In this document: piece after piece, positions 46,598 through 58,214 of the stretch | Numbering within the stretch: the first letter of the stretch is position 1 | Layout of the letters: every line of letters starts with the position of its first letter | Assembly: GCA_963565915.1 (NCBI GenBank) | Contig: OY751493.1 | Span: 3,720,001 to 3,784,000, forward strand | Direction: 5' to 3' | From: Entoloma clypeatum | Taxonomy: Eukaryota; Basidiomycota; Agaricomycetes; Agaricales; Entolomataceae | DNA length: 64,000 nucleotides | Translations under genes and position numbers: made by a program | Notes under the pieces: generated by a model | What the model was told of the DNA's origin: nothing | Seen by the model: only the letters and a program-made list of their open reading frames with translations | Databases searched by the model: none

Positions 46598-49500
46598 CTA
46601 CGATTCCTGATCAAGTTCATGATAAGGATAAGACAGCGTCGCACTCATTTTCGGCGAGACGATCTCGAACTGGGATGTGTCAATGCTCGGCCGACTCTCC
46701 TCCGAACCCTGAGATGACATGGACGGCCGTGAACCCCCAGTCGAAGTCGAAGCATGGTTTCCTTGTACTTGCGTCTGCGTCCAATCAGCAGATGACGACG
46801 GATTCACCCTGGATTTATGAGATAGTCGGTTCTCCTCGAGGAAATGCTGGGGTATCTGGGGACTTGGTGGGATCTCTGGAGGCGGCGAGCTCACGGACCC
46901 ACGAGTCGAGTCAAAATTCAGGACGCTGGGTCGTCGACTCTGCGGTTTTCCTCCGTTCGGCCTCTCTGTGCTTGCGCGGGGTTCGGCAGCAGCAGCAGCA
47001 GCTCCTCCGGATTGCGACGATGGCAGAACGCCTGTTGTCGAGCTGATTGAGCCTCCTGACTTCCAGCTTTTCAGTATGGACTTGCGGATACTGGGCTTGC
47101 CCGCGGGAGGCTGTGCCGGGATGACTGCTGGCGCAGAGGTGGAGGGAGGCATGGACGATGATGAAGAAGGCGGCGACATGTGTGGGTTAGGTAAGTTTGA
47201 AATGTGCTCCAGCGGCGGTGGAGGCGGTGGCGGTGGAAGGGACGTTGCGAGGTGCATGCCATGGCGTGAAGGCGCTGCAGGTGTCAGAGGTCGAGGGGGA
47301 AACGAAGGCGCACGGCGGACAGGATATGGTGATTCCTGATCGAACAGCAAACTGTTGAGAGTCAAGTTGCGTGCGGGTTGCATTTGTGCCGCTCTGATGG
47401 GCTGTGGATTCGGATTTCTTCCATTGAAAGGATTATGCAATTGCTGGGGACGTGACATAGGCATTTGTTGAGGGATAGGCAAATGCTGCTGAGATTGTTG
47501 TTGAGGGGGTGGAGGTATTGTAAATTGCTGCCCAGGCTGTGGACTTGGTGGCGGCGGTTGATCTGTCGACCGCCGAGGAGCAGCTCCTGGAAGATTGAAT
47601 AACCCAAACGTCGGGGTTTTTGGAGGTCCTTCTGGTAGTTCTTGCGAAGGACGTGGCGGAGCTTGCGTTGGTGTCCCCGCGCGTGAAGACGGGGGATTGG
47701 ATGAAGTATTCGTCATGGAGGAACTTCTATTACCGGTCTTCTTCCACAGCTTCTTGAAGGAGGACACAGCCGAAAAAGTTGTTGCAGGCCTTGGAGTAGC
47801 AGTTTCTTGTTTCAAAGAATCGGTCGAAAAACGGCTCGTTGCCCTCGACTCACTGCGGGCCCCGTTCTGTCTATCTTCGATGCCCGCTTGGTACTCGTTC
47901 GATGCATTGAATGTCGCTGGGGGCTTTTCCCAATATACCGACGATGTCTGTGATGCGTCCGGTGGGTGTCGGCCAAATGGATCTGGGGAGAGAGGAATGA
48001 TGGGTTCAGCATCATTGGGTGATGCCGTGTCAACAGGCGAGGGCGGGTATTGGCCTCCCGTTTCACGTTTCCAACGCCCCGACTCTTTACTGGGAGACGC
48101 GGGGTCGGCTGCGGACGCTGGGGGTGCTGAAGCGGCAATACCATTCAAAGTTAGTTGGGGTGGAGAGGGAGGGTTATCTTGTCGCGGAGGAGGTGGGGAG
48201 GTTCCGTATTTCCTCGGCGACAGAGACACAGAATGGTTCGGGGACGATGTGGGTCCCGTATGAGTATCGTCCTCGAGTTCGATCGATAACATGCGGGGAG
48301 AAAGTTGAGCCATCGTCCGCTCAATCTGGTCCAGCCGAGCGATCATCAGATACTGACTGCGACGACGATCATTCGGGTCGTTTGCATCGAACTGTTTGCA
48401 AATCAGACACATAAGCTTTACGAAAAATAGTAAATAAAATGCTCACGTCTTCCGAGGGCTCCAACCCGAGGTCAAGGTCATCGTACACAGCGCCTTCTCT
48501 TTTTTCCAGACTAGTAGTTGTTCGTGTACGGGAATACTCGTCGTCCAATCCTTCGTCGTCATTTGCCGACTGCTCACCTTGAAGATATGCCAGATTCACA
48601 CTCCCTGCACTACCCGGAATTGGGCTGGTCTCTGCAGGTATTGCCAAATTCGATGGGCCTGGAACAAGGATCATTGGCGGAGGCGCTTGTCTCTTGCTAG
48701 CCGTTGGGGAAGATACCCGGTGAACTGTAGCCGACGTCCTGTCCAACAACACTTGCACCTCATCTATCTCTCTACCAAAATATTCAAACTCTGATACGGT
48801 CGGACTCGGCAAGGGGGTTAAATCTGCCCCTGTCAGTGCAAGCTCCACGATATTGAGATTTGTTTCGCGTCTTGATCCGCGTTTGGGCAACTGCTGAATC
48901 TCTGCCCATGTGTCCGCATCTGATCCAAAGACATCCGTCAAGGGGTCCTTGCCCCCAAGAGACGTAACTCGTGCAGTGATCTCCTCTGCAAACGCTTCGT
49001 CACTGTCGGAATCGCTTAATTCGCCTTCATCAGGGAGCTGTTCATACTCGGCTACTGGTCCTGCGGTAAACTCGGAATCGGATACCGGTGAAGGCATCGC
49101 CTCCCTTTCTTCTGCGGGAGAAAGAATAAATGACACAGGGCTGTCTGTCCGAACCTTGCCTGTCAGAAAACTAATACGCTTGTGCTTTTCCTGAGCGTCA
49201 TCGGAAGAGTCACCGCCTTCATTCCTGCTGATCCGGCTCTCCGCCCGCTTAGCGTGATTCCTTTTCCGGCTCCTCAGCCACGGGTCGTACCACGGTGCCC
49301 TTCGGAAGTCGATGTCGAACTCCACTTTGGCGAGGATGGGAATGATGCATGACGAATCGAGTCCGGGGAGGTCGAGAGAGTTGGCGCGCGTTTGGGCCTC
49401 TATCTCGAATGAATGTGAGGCCGAGGACGTGTCTGGGGTATCTGGGTCAGACTGGGAAACCGATGACGGAGCGGATTTGGGGTTGGAGATGGACGAAGGC

Positions 49501-50318
49501 GTTGACGGAGATGGAGGGATGGGGGTGATGGGTCGTGGTTGATGGGCATCTACAGTCGATATAAGGGGCCGAAGGGGTCGTCCGTTTGCGTCAAGGGTCG
49601 TACATGTGAGAGCCGGACTGTACTTGGGCGTAGGACTCCGTATGAGAGGGGAAAGAAGATTATCATCTCGCTGTTCTGTCTTGATCACTCGTGTCCACAG
49701 ATGGCGCCAGATATCTTCAGACAACCTTGGACCGGGTTCGTAGGCTTCTTCAGGATCCGTATTGCTTCTGGTATGTGGATATTTTGCAGAGGAGACGAGA
49801 TAGAGGATGAGGCCGGCGGTGCTTGGCAGAGCATACTCCTTCGCGATAGCGCCGAGTTGAGACTGGAAATTAGGGTGTAGAGGGACAAGGGTGCCCCGTC
49901 GAAACTGTGTATGGTATCCGGAGGCAGCAACAGCAGGCGGCGTGAGGTCAGAGTCTTCATCGGTTTCGTGGGGGAGCTGAAGGGGTGGAATGACGTGAAG
50001 GAGATACTTGGAGACGACGGAGCTGTGCCCAACAAGGTTGGAGGGAGACTGGGATGGACTGGGAGAGCGCCTCAACGCGTCAGATGATGCAGATGCTTCT
50101 GACCAAGACCGAGATGTGATTGGGACGGCGAGACGAACGGCCGGTACGGGTGTCGAGACGCCGAGCGCGTTGGCAATTTTAGCGAGGCGATGAGGAGGCA
50201 ATGGTGATTTTGGGCGACCCCATGTGGGTGATGGGGTTGCGGTGGCGGTCATCGAAGGCGAGGTGCGGGGGGACTCGATTGACATGCCGTCTTGGGCGCC
50301 AACATCATCGGTGGACAT
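46598..50318 (-). CDS. large disordered protein of unknown function
   Basis: Two exons (50318-48447 and 48391-46598, joined in phase 0 over a 55-nt GT-AG intron) encode 1221 residues. I do not recognise a named domain. Most of it is Ser/Pro-rich and predicted disordered. Ordered-looking islands are SKYLLHVIPPLQLPHETDED, GYHTQFRRGTLVPLHPNFQS, QLGAIAKEYALPSTAGLILY, EDIWRHLWTRVIKTEQRDD, VEFDIDFRRAPWYDPWLRSR and, across the intron, RRRSQYLMIARLDQIERTMA. Several SP and TP sites could be phosphorylated. The C-terminal half has long poly-Pro and Gln runs (PPPPPP and PPPQQQ). The start at 50318 is the first true ATG of the frame. The order of islands looks conserved in kind, like an agaricomycete-specific scaffold, but this is inference. 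Confidence 0.8.
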
Positions 50319-50848
50319 GATTAGCACAAACAGTGGTTTGTATGCGGTTCAATTAAACGCGATCATGGAAATAGGCTACGATACAGGGTGAGGTGCTTTT
50401 CATCAACGTTCCGAGTCGAACTCACGTATCGAGTAGAGTACTAGGGCCGACTTTCGTCGGGCGTCGTGGGGGTCGTATGAGGTCGAGGACGTCGCGTTGA
50501 GAAAAAGCCTGGGAGCGGCGAGCCAAACTAGGAACTAGTTACATACTTGTACAATAAGTATTGTAAACAAGGTCTCGATAAGTTTTACTACACTTGTCTG
50601 TAGTAGGATTACTATGTTTTGTATATAAATGAATCATTGTCTCGTCGGTGTACAAAGTCAACAGCCAAACAAGACGCGGAGTGGCGCAGGATATAATTTG
50701 ACTCTCGTCCTTTCCTCCTCTTTCTCTTTTTCAGTCCATTGTTTTCTTCTTCTTCTTTTCATTCAATCCTTCGCATTCACGACCATATTCGTCCCCTTGT
50801 TGTCACGAAAGAGTCCAGCACGAACCCCCACGACGCATACCACGTTCT
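50319..50848. promoter_or_regulatory. divergent promoter upstream of bHLH gene 1
   Basis: 530 bp between the unknown large-protein gene (minus) and the first bHLH gene (plus). It contains TATATAAAT at 50621-50629 and a long pyrimidine-rich stretch (about 50700-50770) just upstream of the bHLH start, as is common at fungal transcription starts. Confidence 0.5.
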
Positions 50849-51081
50849 ATGGATCAGCAGCACCACCACATCCCAGACGATCACACCAACATGAATCCCT
50901 CCTATAATTTTTACGGGGAACAGGACCCTGGCTTCATCGGCTATGCTGCACCCCAGATAAACAATAACTATCAGGTCCACGCTGCAACGCGTGCGTGCAA
51001 TGCTGTTGCTTCCACAAACTCGTGCCCATCTGATAATCTTCGTTTATTTCATTATCCAGGCAACCACCAGCTTTCAGACCT

Positions 51082-51114
<33 letters not shown>

Positions 51115-51940
51115 TCCCAGCATCCAGTCATACCAGCACCTTTCTCTCATTTCACCCCATCAGTATCAAGGCGTGTATGGCACGTCCTCACCGCCTCATG
51201 GCTCCCTTCCCATTTCTACTTCTCCCCCACCTCCCTCTCCTGACCTTTATGACCCATTGTCTCCTCCCGTCTCCGGATCAGACACATCAGCCGACGGTCT
51301 CTACCACCACTCCAACAGTAGCGGCCCCAACTCCCCCTCCTCGTCCAGAGGAAACAGTCTAGTCCATCGACACGTCCGATACAACCCCACCCCTTCACCT
51401 ACGACCAGTTCATCCGGTCGCCGACGAAGCCGTTCACGAGATTCCGACGACGATAACGACATGGGTTCCGCTTTTGTAGAAAACCTCGCTCACTCTCGCA
51501 AGGAAGCCACTCGAAGACAGAGAATAGAAGCTGAACAGCGCCGCCGCGATGAACTTCGCGATGGATACGCAAAACTGAAGGATGTCCTCCCCGTATCTAA
51601 CCAAAAGAGTTCAAAGGTATCCTTGTTGGAGAGAGGTTTGTCGATCCCCTTTCACCTCGGTCGAATCCCCATTTGACAATCCTTTTCAGCCACTAATCAC
51701 ATCATCGCTCTGGAGAAAGCCAATAACGAAATGCAAGCCCGTCTCAAGGAATTGGACACGGAAATGCAGAGGCTTCGCGCTACCAACGAAAAAATTTCCC
51801 TGTCCGCCCAGACCCCTTCTCCAGGGATGTTCGACGCTAAACAGGGATCACCCCACCCTGATGGGACGACACAGCTCACTAGAAATCGGGAACCTCCGTC
51901 AGAAGGATCCAGTCCATCTGCCTCGGAAGGTGGCTACTGA
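50849..51940 (+). CDS. bHLH transcription factor 1
   Basis: A nuclear basic helix-loop-helix regulator of roughly 310-330 residues. The N-terminal half is low-complexity: a polyglutamine run at 51082-51112 and Ser/Pro/Tyr-rich stretches (SSPPHGSLPISTSPPPPSPD). The bHLH is EATRRQRIEAEQRRRDELRD then GYAKLKDVLPVSNQKSSKVS, LLERATNHIIALEKANNEMQ. The basic region keeps the His/Glu/Arg-like E-box contact set (I-E-x-x-R-R), with the usual His replaced. A 54-nt intron at 51636-51689 cuts the Ala codon of ERATNH at phase 1. A leucine-spaced coiled coil (MQARLKELDTEMQRLRATNE) follows. A possible in-frame 69-nt intron sits at about 50992-51060; the frame stays open either way. It is paralogous to the bHLH gene at 57-58 kb. 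Confidence 0.85.
51082..51112 (+). repeat. CAG/CAA polyglutamine run
   Basis: Mixed CAG and CAA codons within bHLH gene 1 encode about ten consecutive glutamines. Length variation is likely. Confidence 0.8.
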
Positions 51941-54904
51941 TCGTCCATCCATCCATTCTCGGTGCCTGCATTTTTCTTTTACATTCGGACATTCCATCAT
52001 TCCCTCTATTCATACACACACACACACACACACACACGCCATCTCTCCATCGTCTCGTGCTCTTTCTTTAATTTGCTCCTCCTTTTATTTTCGGTCTGCG
52101 GCTTTTCTTCCCACTTGGCAGGAAGGAGAAGCCGAGTATTTGTAGTCGATGGCGTCAAACGCGAATACAAGATATTCTGCAGGACCACGTACGGGCGCTG
52201 GGCGCAATCACGCGTTTTCCTCGATGGCCACCAACCCTCACAAGAGACTTGATGTCTGGGTAGCGTCAGAGGGCTTTTGTCGAGCAGGGAGCAGCGTGTT
52301 GTCACCTGTCGATCACATGTTCTTCCCGATCGACGATAATTTCTCGTCACCTCGTAGCCCACCGGAGGAAACCGAATTCCAAGCGGATCCGCTCCATGAC
52401 CTCCTTGCTCAGCTTCCATGTCAAAAGCACCTCAACTGCGTCGCATTCGAATGCACACGATTATCAATCTATCTCCTTCAATTGCCGATAGAAGGGTGGG
52501 CAAGCCCCTTACCCTCTAGATCTCCTGTCCAGCCTATCACATCGCCTATCACGGAGATCGATCGATAGCCAGCCTCCGTCTTTTTTTGCTATGAAGTTAA
52601 TCGCACGCACGGTAATCAGTCATCGATGTCGATGGCGAACGTGATGCATTTTACGAATTCTTGACGAATGCCTAATCTTTTTTGAAGGGACATATAATCC
52701 ATGCGACGCAGGGGAACAGGGGGCAGACCGAGCACTCGGTTTCGAGCCATTCGACGATGGATATCAGGGGATTAAGAGGACCTCCAGCAGGACTTACTCT
52801 GCTCTACTCTAGAGTTAGGGCCGACGAATCCGCAATTGGCATCTCTTGATGAGAGCTGGTCCACGCGTTCAGCGCGCAGCAGCGGAACGATTGGAAATCC
52901 CGAACCGGTCCACAGAATAAACCCCTTGACGCATTGGATATGTCATTGTACCTCTCCCTAGTCCAGTCCTACTTAGATCGAGTATCTGAGACCCCAATAT
53001 ACTATGCTCCTTGTGACATGAAACTCAAAGCATGATGCGCCACAACATTAATACTGCCAAAGATCTTTGACACCTCGCGGGAATGAAGTGGCGGTCTCAG
53101 CTGGTCTCAGCTAACCTTTGACACCCATTTGAAGATTTCAGGGATGGGTAAGTGTATTGTAGATGGACGATTACCGATTATCGACAGAAAAGGTCACACG
53201 TGTATTACACGTTCTGTCATCCTGGTCCTTGTGTTTTCGTCTTAGATTCTGAAGAAGGGAGGGACACGGCTTACCGTTTCGCGGGACGTTTCAATTGGGT
53301 ACACATGAAACGGTGACAATGGCTGGGATCACAGAAAAAAAATTGCCTGGCGATTTCACGTTCCAGTGGTCGAAAGGTTTTTGGGAGCTGCGCGGATCGA
53401 CAACCGAGTTTCGCGGTATGTATCCCTTCAGCCGGGGACTGGAAAGTACCCAAGGGTGTTCATTTCGGGGACATATCAATGGTGTCAGACCCCAGTGCTC
53501 CAGTCTTCCTTGAAGCGAAAAGGATGACAGACCAGAGTTTCGAGAAGATGAAGGACTATAAGTGGTCGAACCTCGTTTCACACTGGTGCGAAGGATGTGG
53601 CACGCGGCGCAAGGGACATTCAGCTGACCAGAATACGTTCTCTGGTAGAAGGGATGCTTCTGATGCAGAGTGTGACCCATAGACGCGTAAATTGAGACAC
53701 GCACGGAAATCAAGGGAAATTGGGGGAAGGGTTCTCTATTACTTGGTTCCCGTCTGAAGTGTTTACCTCAAACGCACCCTGCACGAGCGGACCGTATACA
53801 GGCTTCGGATATCGCATCAAAGTCCAGCAACGCAAGATACACAAAGAATAAGAGTCGTCCATCTCGAGGAATTCCTAGTATGTGCGACTTGATGCAGTGA
53901 GGACAGCGAATAGCCATAGGAGTCGATGCGAATGCCGAGACGTACATATAAATATCAAGATCCCCTCAAAGCCCTCCGAATGAAGACAGGCACAGGGAAG
54001 ACGGAAGATATCGACATCGATTTGTATAGAGGCCGATGAAGTTGGGACTCGTGCGACACCAAATGGGAATATTTCAGGACTGATTGAGCTGCTGCGGGAA
54101 AACAGCCAAGAAAAGGCTGGATCGACACAAGCACAGGAGCGTCTCAGGACAAGGTTCGATGCGTCCAGAGATGGAAATTGACATAATAGGGAAGACGAGT
54201 CGGAGAGACTGGTATGAAATCGACATACTGGAGCGCGGCTGGAGCCGAGTGTCTGGTTCATCAATGACGAGAGAAAATGCAACGACCGCAAAAACAGAAA
54301 TCCCAAGAGAACTGGAAATCTGTCGGGACGGTCTCCCTTGACATATGTTTTGGCTACTCCAACAGGGGTGGGCTGCGTGTTTGACAGAACTGACGAAGGT
54401 GGCATGGGGCAGGCCTACCATCGTAATTCAAACGCCTACATCGGAGCCGACGAGACATAGATCTCATGCAGGCCGCAGGAGAGTATCGCCGGAAATTCCA
54501 CATGTTGGAGGTTTAAACTTTCAGGGTCCTGGGACACCATGTCGAACTTGAAGGTTTCCCCATACGCAAGATAGGAGGGGCAGCAATGTTCACCAGTTGA
54601 CCAGAAGCCTGAGTAGAACAAATGCTGCTAAGTAGTACTGGCTGAAGAAGAGACAGAAGCGTCCACGCTGAGCGGCCTGGAGTTAAGCCGAGTCGGATCG
54701 GAAAACCCCCTGTAACGTTCCTTGTGATGTGGGGAATCATACTTGTCACGCGGTCACATTCTTTGCGGTTGCCTTGACCGAGCTTTGCGGCCTGCAGTAG
54801 CGCCCCGCCCCCCCTTACGACTTACGACACTTATTTTACAACAACTAGTATCTACTTAACGAAAAACATCCGAATCTCGCCTCTTTCCGCCGCTTTTCTT
54901 CATA
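51941..54904. other. 3 kb gene-poor interval
   Basis: No protein here resembles a known family. An AC dinucleotide repeat lies at 52014-52037. The longest ORF (52149-52568, plus, 139 codons) is Ser/Pro-rich, with no motif and no splice support, and may be the 3' untranslated region of bHLH gene 1. Other ORFs (53291-53713 minus, 53875-54405 minus) look like chance. A non-coding RNA or a decayed gene cannot be excluded. Just before 54905 lie a C-rich run and a short AT-rich stretch. Confidence 0.4.
52014..52037. repeat. (AC)12 microsatellite
   Basis: Twelve uninterrupted AC units shortly after the bHLH gene 1 stop codon, probably in its 3' untranslated region. Confidence 0.85.
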
Positions 54905-55996
54905 ATGTGGTGCGTACATATCTGGCTCGGGTTCTTGATCTTATCTCGTGTCTTGAATTCTGGATTCAACCCTTAGGTGTGATAACTGTTGCCTGTTGCT
55001 CCCATTGGTACGTTTCTCTCGGCCGTCAAGCATCGCAGCGAATCTTACTGGGTGATCAAGAGAGCTGGTGCGATCGCCTGGGCAGTCCTCATCGCTGTAC
55101 GGCTCCCGTCGCCATCGATATGATGTCACCAACCCCCCCATGTTCATTAGACCTACAGCCTCGCAGGAGGTCTTTTTTTGTTTCTCAGGGGAGAGTATCT
55201 GTTCTTCGTTTACCCTGAATGGTGAGTGACTTCATTTCCTCTGCAAATGATCCCGCGGTATTGTATTGAAATCCGTCCAGGCAGATATACGGTGGAGTTG
55301 CCCTAGGCGTAGGAGGAGCTGCTGTCGTTAGCGCGTTTGCCCTGTCAAACGTCGGTCCAGTCCTTGCGTAACGAAACGTTGGTGCTAATTGTCGATTCGC
55401 TCCACAGCGATCGTACATCTGGACCCGAGCCATAAAATTTATCTGGCCCTTCTTAATCGTCACATCAGCTATTCGAGCCATTATCATCCTCGTGGAGCTT
55501 CAGCGCGGGTGAGTTGATTTCCTCCCCTCCCCTCCCCTTTTGTCACCATTACCAAGTTTCACCACTTACCCACCCCGTTCCTGATAATTGCTTCGGACCG
55601 ATTCAGAAAAGACAAAATTGCTTGGGAATGTAATCACGGGGGTCAACTTTGGACCGACTCCGTCGTGCAAGGTGTCACTCCCTCCGGATCCCTCCCGGTC
55701 GGGTTTTGTACAACCGGGTTCTCGAGTCTCTATACCGCCTTCATTGTTGGACTCGTGGCCGATCTTGTCTGCCAGGTTAGTCCATCACGCATTGCATTTG
55801 TGTCCCTGCCAACTAGTTTTTTTTTTGCAGATTTACATGTTTTTCTTAATGTGGCGTTTCTCGAAGCGTTTGGAACACTACAGTGGTATGAAAGGACCAT
55901 TCTATGGAGGTACGAAACATTGTTGTTAGCCTTTTTTCCATAAATGCAATAGAATTGATTCATCTTGCATTGGATCTAGGGTACTACAACGCATAG
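54905..55996 (+). CDS. four-helix membrane protein (MWCDNCC type)
   Basis: About eight short exons join into roughly 192 residues. The start is MWCDNCCLLLPL, then RAGAIAWAVLIATYSLAGGL, FLFLRGEYLFFVYPEWQIYG, GVALGVGGAAVVSAFALSN, RSYIWTRAIKFIWPFLIVTS, VELQRGKDKIAWECNHGG, QLWTDSVVQGV and GFSSLYTAFIVGLVADLVCQ. The C-terminus is MFFLMWRFSKRLEHYSGMKG followed by PFYGGYYNA. Four hydrophobic helices and a Cys-containing loop between helices 3 and 4 are visible. I recall this layout as a recurrent agaricomycete membrane family with no known function. The first coding exon is only 5 nt (54905-54909), spliced to 54977. No long ORF covers the gene, so it is easily missed. It lies between the two bHLH paralogues. 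Confidence 0.78.
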
Positions 55997-57178
55997 GCGC
56001 TTGTTCTTCCCTTGTGATTCATTTTAGCATTCTCCTTTTCCTTCTGATTTGGACAGTTTATGACACTAACGTAGTACGTTACGACCCTCACGATGTTCCT
56101 GCTTCCCCGAACCTAACTTAACTTATTTACGATGACCTTGGTTCTTTGTGTCATAATACCCTATTCCTTACTACTAACCATACATGATTCAATAAGAGTA
56201 CTTGTGACGGTCATTTATCGGGTCATCCTACATAGATAGCAATATGTCGCATCATTACAGGTCCAAACCAAACCTGCCCTACTGATCGGATTGAAGTAAT
56301 TGGTAACTAAATGCTGCGCGCCTGCAGGCAGCGTCGGGAAATGAAAAGAACGTTGCAATGCCGAGCAAGAATACAAAGTTGACTGCAACTTCAAGAACGA
56401 AGTGAGGCATAAACTTTCTAATGTATAGATACTGACGCAGAGAGGCTTATTATACTAGCTCATAGGGGTATAGGGCACCAAGGTTTGCAGAAGAGGCATC
56501 AGGACCCCTTACATCCTCGGAATTCGGATCATTGTGCTTTTTGGCTCGATGGGGATGGATCGTTCGATGACTCCAGTACGGTGGATCGGAACGAAAGAAT
56601 GGAAGAGGGTTGAGGACAGCGTTAAACATTCGGGCGACGTGAGGAAATTAATTGACAGAACACTCAGAGGATCTGGTAGATCAGGGAGGAGGTGGTGGAG
56701 ATGAAAGACGATAGTGATATGGTCCCATCCAGTGGAAAATGTGACCCGATGGCGGCTGCAGGAGGAAGACGATTTCCGGGGACCAGAAATTGCAAGAAAA
56801 AGTAGTGTGTGAGAAGGGGAAAACAGGGTTTGTCTGCAGGGACTGCAACTCCGAATATCGTTTGCCTCGAGGCGATTCAAACCCGTTTGGACGTTGGCAC
56901 CCTACATAAGCCTCTCCATCCAATCCGGACTCCTTACCCCCCCTTCTCCTCTCCTCTTCTCTCCTCCCCGCCCTCCTTGTCCTCTCCGTTGTCTTTTTTT
57001 TCATTTCGGTCGCCACCACAACTTCGTCCATTGTTCTTTTTGGTAAGACTATAACGACCAACTCATGAAAAAAGTCATCGACCCTGCTCACCTCCCTTAC
57101 TATTGTACTAGATTTGCCTTATTTTCGCTGATTTATTCGCTCGTCGGTACAACATCGCTAGTCGCTGCACCCACTCCA
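55997..57178. other. 1.2 kb upstream of bHLH gene 2
   Basis: No gene is recognised. The last 250 bp contain a strong CT-rich tract (about 56930-57045), typical of a fungal core promoter or leader. An ATG at 57065 is in frame with bHLH gene 2 and would add 38 residues, so it is an alternative start or a leader ORF. Confidence 0.4.
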
Positions 57179-58214
57179 ATGGCTTCCCCTCAATTCGCTC
57201 TCGACTTTGACCACTCCAAGAACCCCAGCTTCATGGATTCCGTTGACTCAACATTCAACTATCTCGACAACGGTCTCGAGTATCTTCAGCCGTATCCTCA
57301 ATCGCCCTCGTTTGGTGTTTCTATCGGGCGTACGTGTGAAATGAAAGTTACCGCCACACATTGCTGATCCACCCGTCTATTTTTAGTCCCCAGCCCTACC
57401 ATCAGCTTCAACACCTTGAACCTCCCAAATACGATTGGGGATTACACCTACTCCTCGTCACCCACTCGCCCATACACCCCCCCTGATGGTGCGAGCATTT
57501 CCCCTCCCGCTCTCGGCAGCTACGCCCTCAGCGCCGGCGAGCTCTCCTCAGACGGCATGCCCCCTACTTCCGGCCGCCATAGCCGCGGCAGTGGTACTCA
57601 TTCCCCCCCTGCTGCCATCCCCTATGCCGCGACAGTGCCCAGATCGCACCGCTACAACCCGATCATGGCGCCTGCCACCCGTGCCAGCGTCAGGGGAGCT
57701 CACAAGAGGAGACTGAGCAGGAGCAACGATGACAGTGACGAGGAGGATGATGACTTCCAGCCCACCATTGCCACTACTGGAAACGCTGACTCGTGAGGAT
57801 TCCCTTCAATTTCATCTCTTAGATTCAACTTTCTGACCCTTTTTCAGACGCCGTGAGACCATCCGCAAGCAACGCATCGAGTCTGAGCAACGGAGACGTG
57901 ACGAGCTTCGAGACGGTTATGCACGCCTCAAGGAGACCCTTCCCGCGTCTAACCAGAAGTCTAGCAAGGTTTCCTTGCTCGATCGCGGTAAGTTTTACCA
58001 AGTCTTAACCTTGACGTCTTTCTCGGAACTTATCACGAACCTTCCAGCTACAAGCCACCTTCGTTACCTCGACACCGTCCGAGAGCAGTTGGAGAACAGG
58101 CTGAAAGCCGCGGAGACCGAAGTTCACCGCCTTCGCAATGTCAACGAGGCCCTCATGCTCAACACAACACGACATGCGATGGCGGCAAATGTCACACCCG
58201 CCGGCTCGTTCTGA
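57179..58214 (+). CDS. bHLH transcription factor 2
   Basis: A second bHLH regulator, related to the one at 50.8-51.9 kb. The start MASPQFALDFDHSKNPSFMD is the favoured ATG. After Ser/Pro/Tyr-rich stretches (YTYSSSPTRPYTPPDGA) and an acidic patch (NDDSDEEDDDFQP), the bHLH reads RRETIRKQRIESEQRRRDEL, RDGYARLKETLPASNQKSSK and VSLLDRATSHLRYLDTVREQ, with a following coiled coil (LENRLKAAETEVHRLRNVNE). An intron at 57988-58047 lies at phase 1 in the Ala codon of DRATSH, the same codon as in bHLH gene 1. Another intron just before the basic region splits RRETIRK from the linker. Length is about 255-260 residues. It presumably binds E-box-like DNA as a dimer; targets are unknown. Confidence 0.85.

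Noticed and set aside
52149..52568. 139-codon plus-strand ORF as a gene
   Set aside because: Ser/Pro-rich with no known motif. It lies where the 3' untranslated region of bHLH gene 1 is expected, and the opposite strand is just as open.
53291..53713. Minus-strand 140-codon ORF as a gene
   Set aside because: Composition looks random, no domain is seen, and the overlapping plus-strand ORFs are equally long.
57065..57178. N-terminal extension of bHLH gene 2 as a signal peptide
   Set aside because: The extension is hydrophobic, but a secreted bHLH factor is implausible. It is more likely leader sequence before the ATG at 57179.
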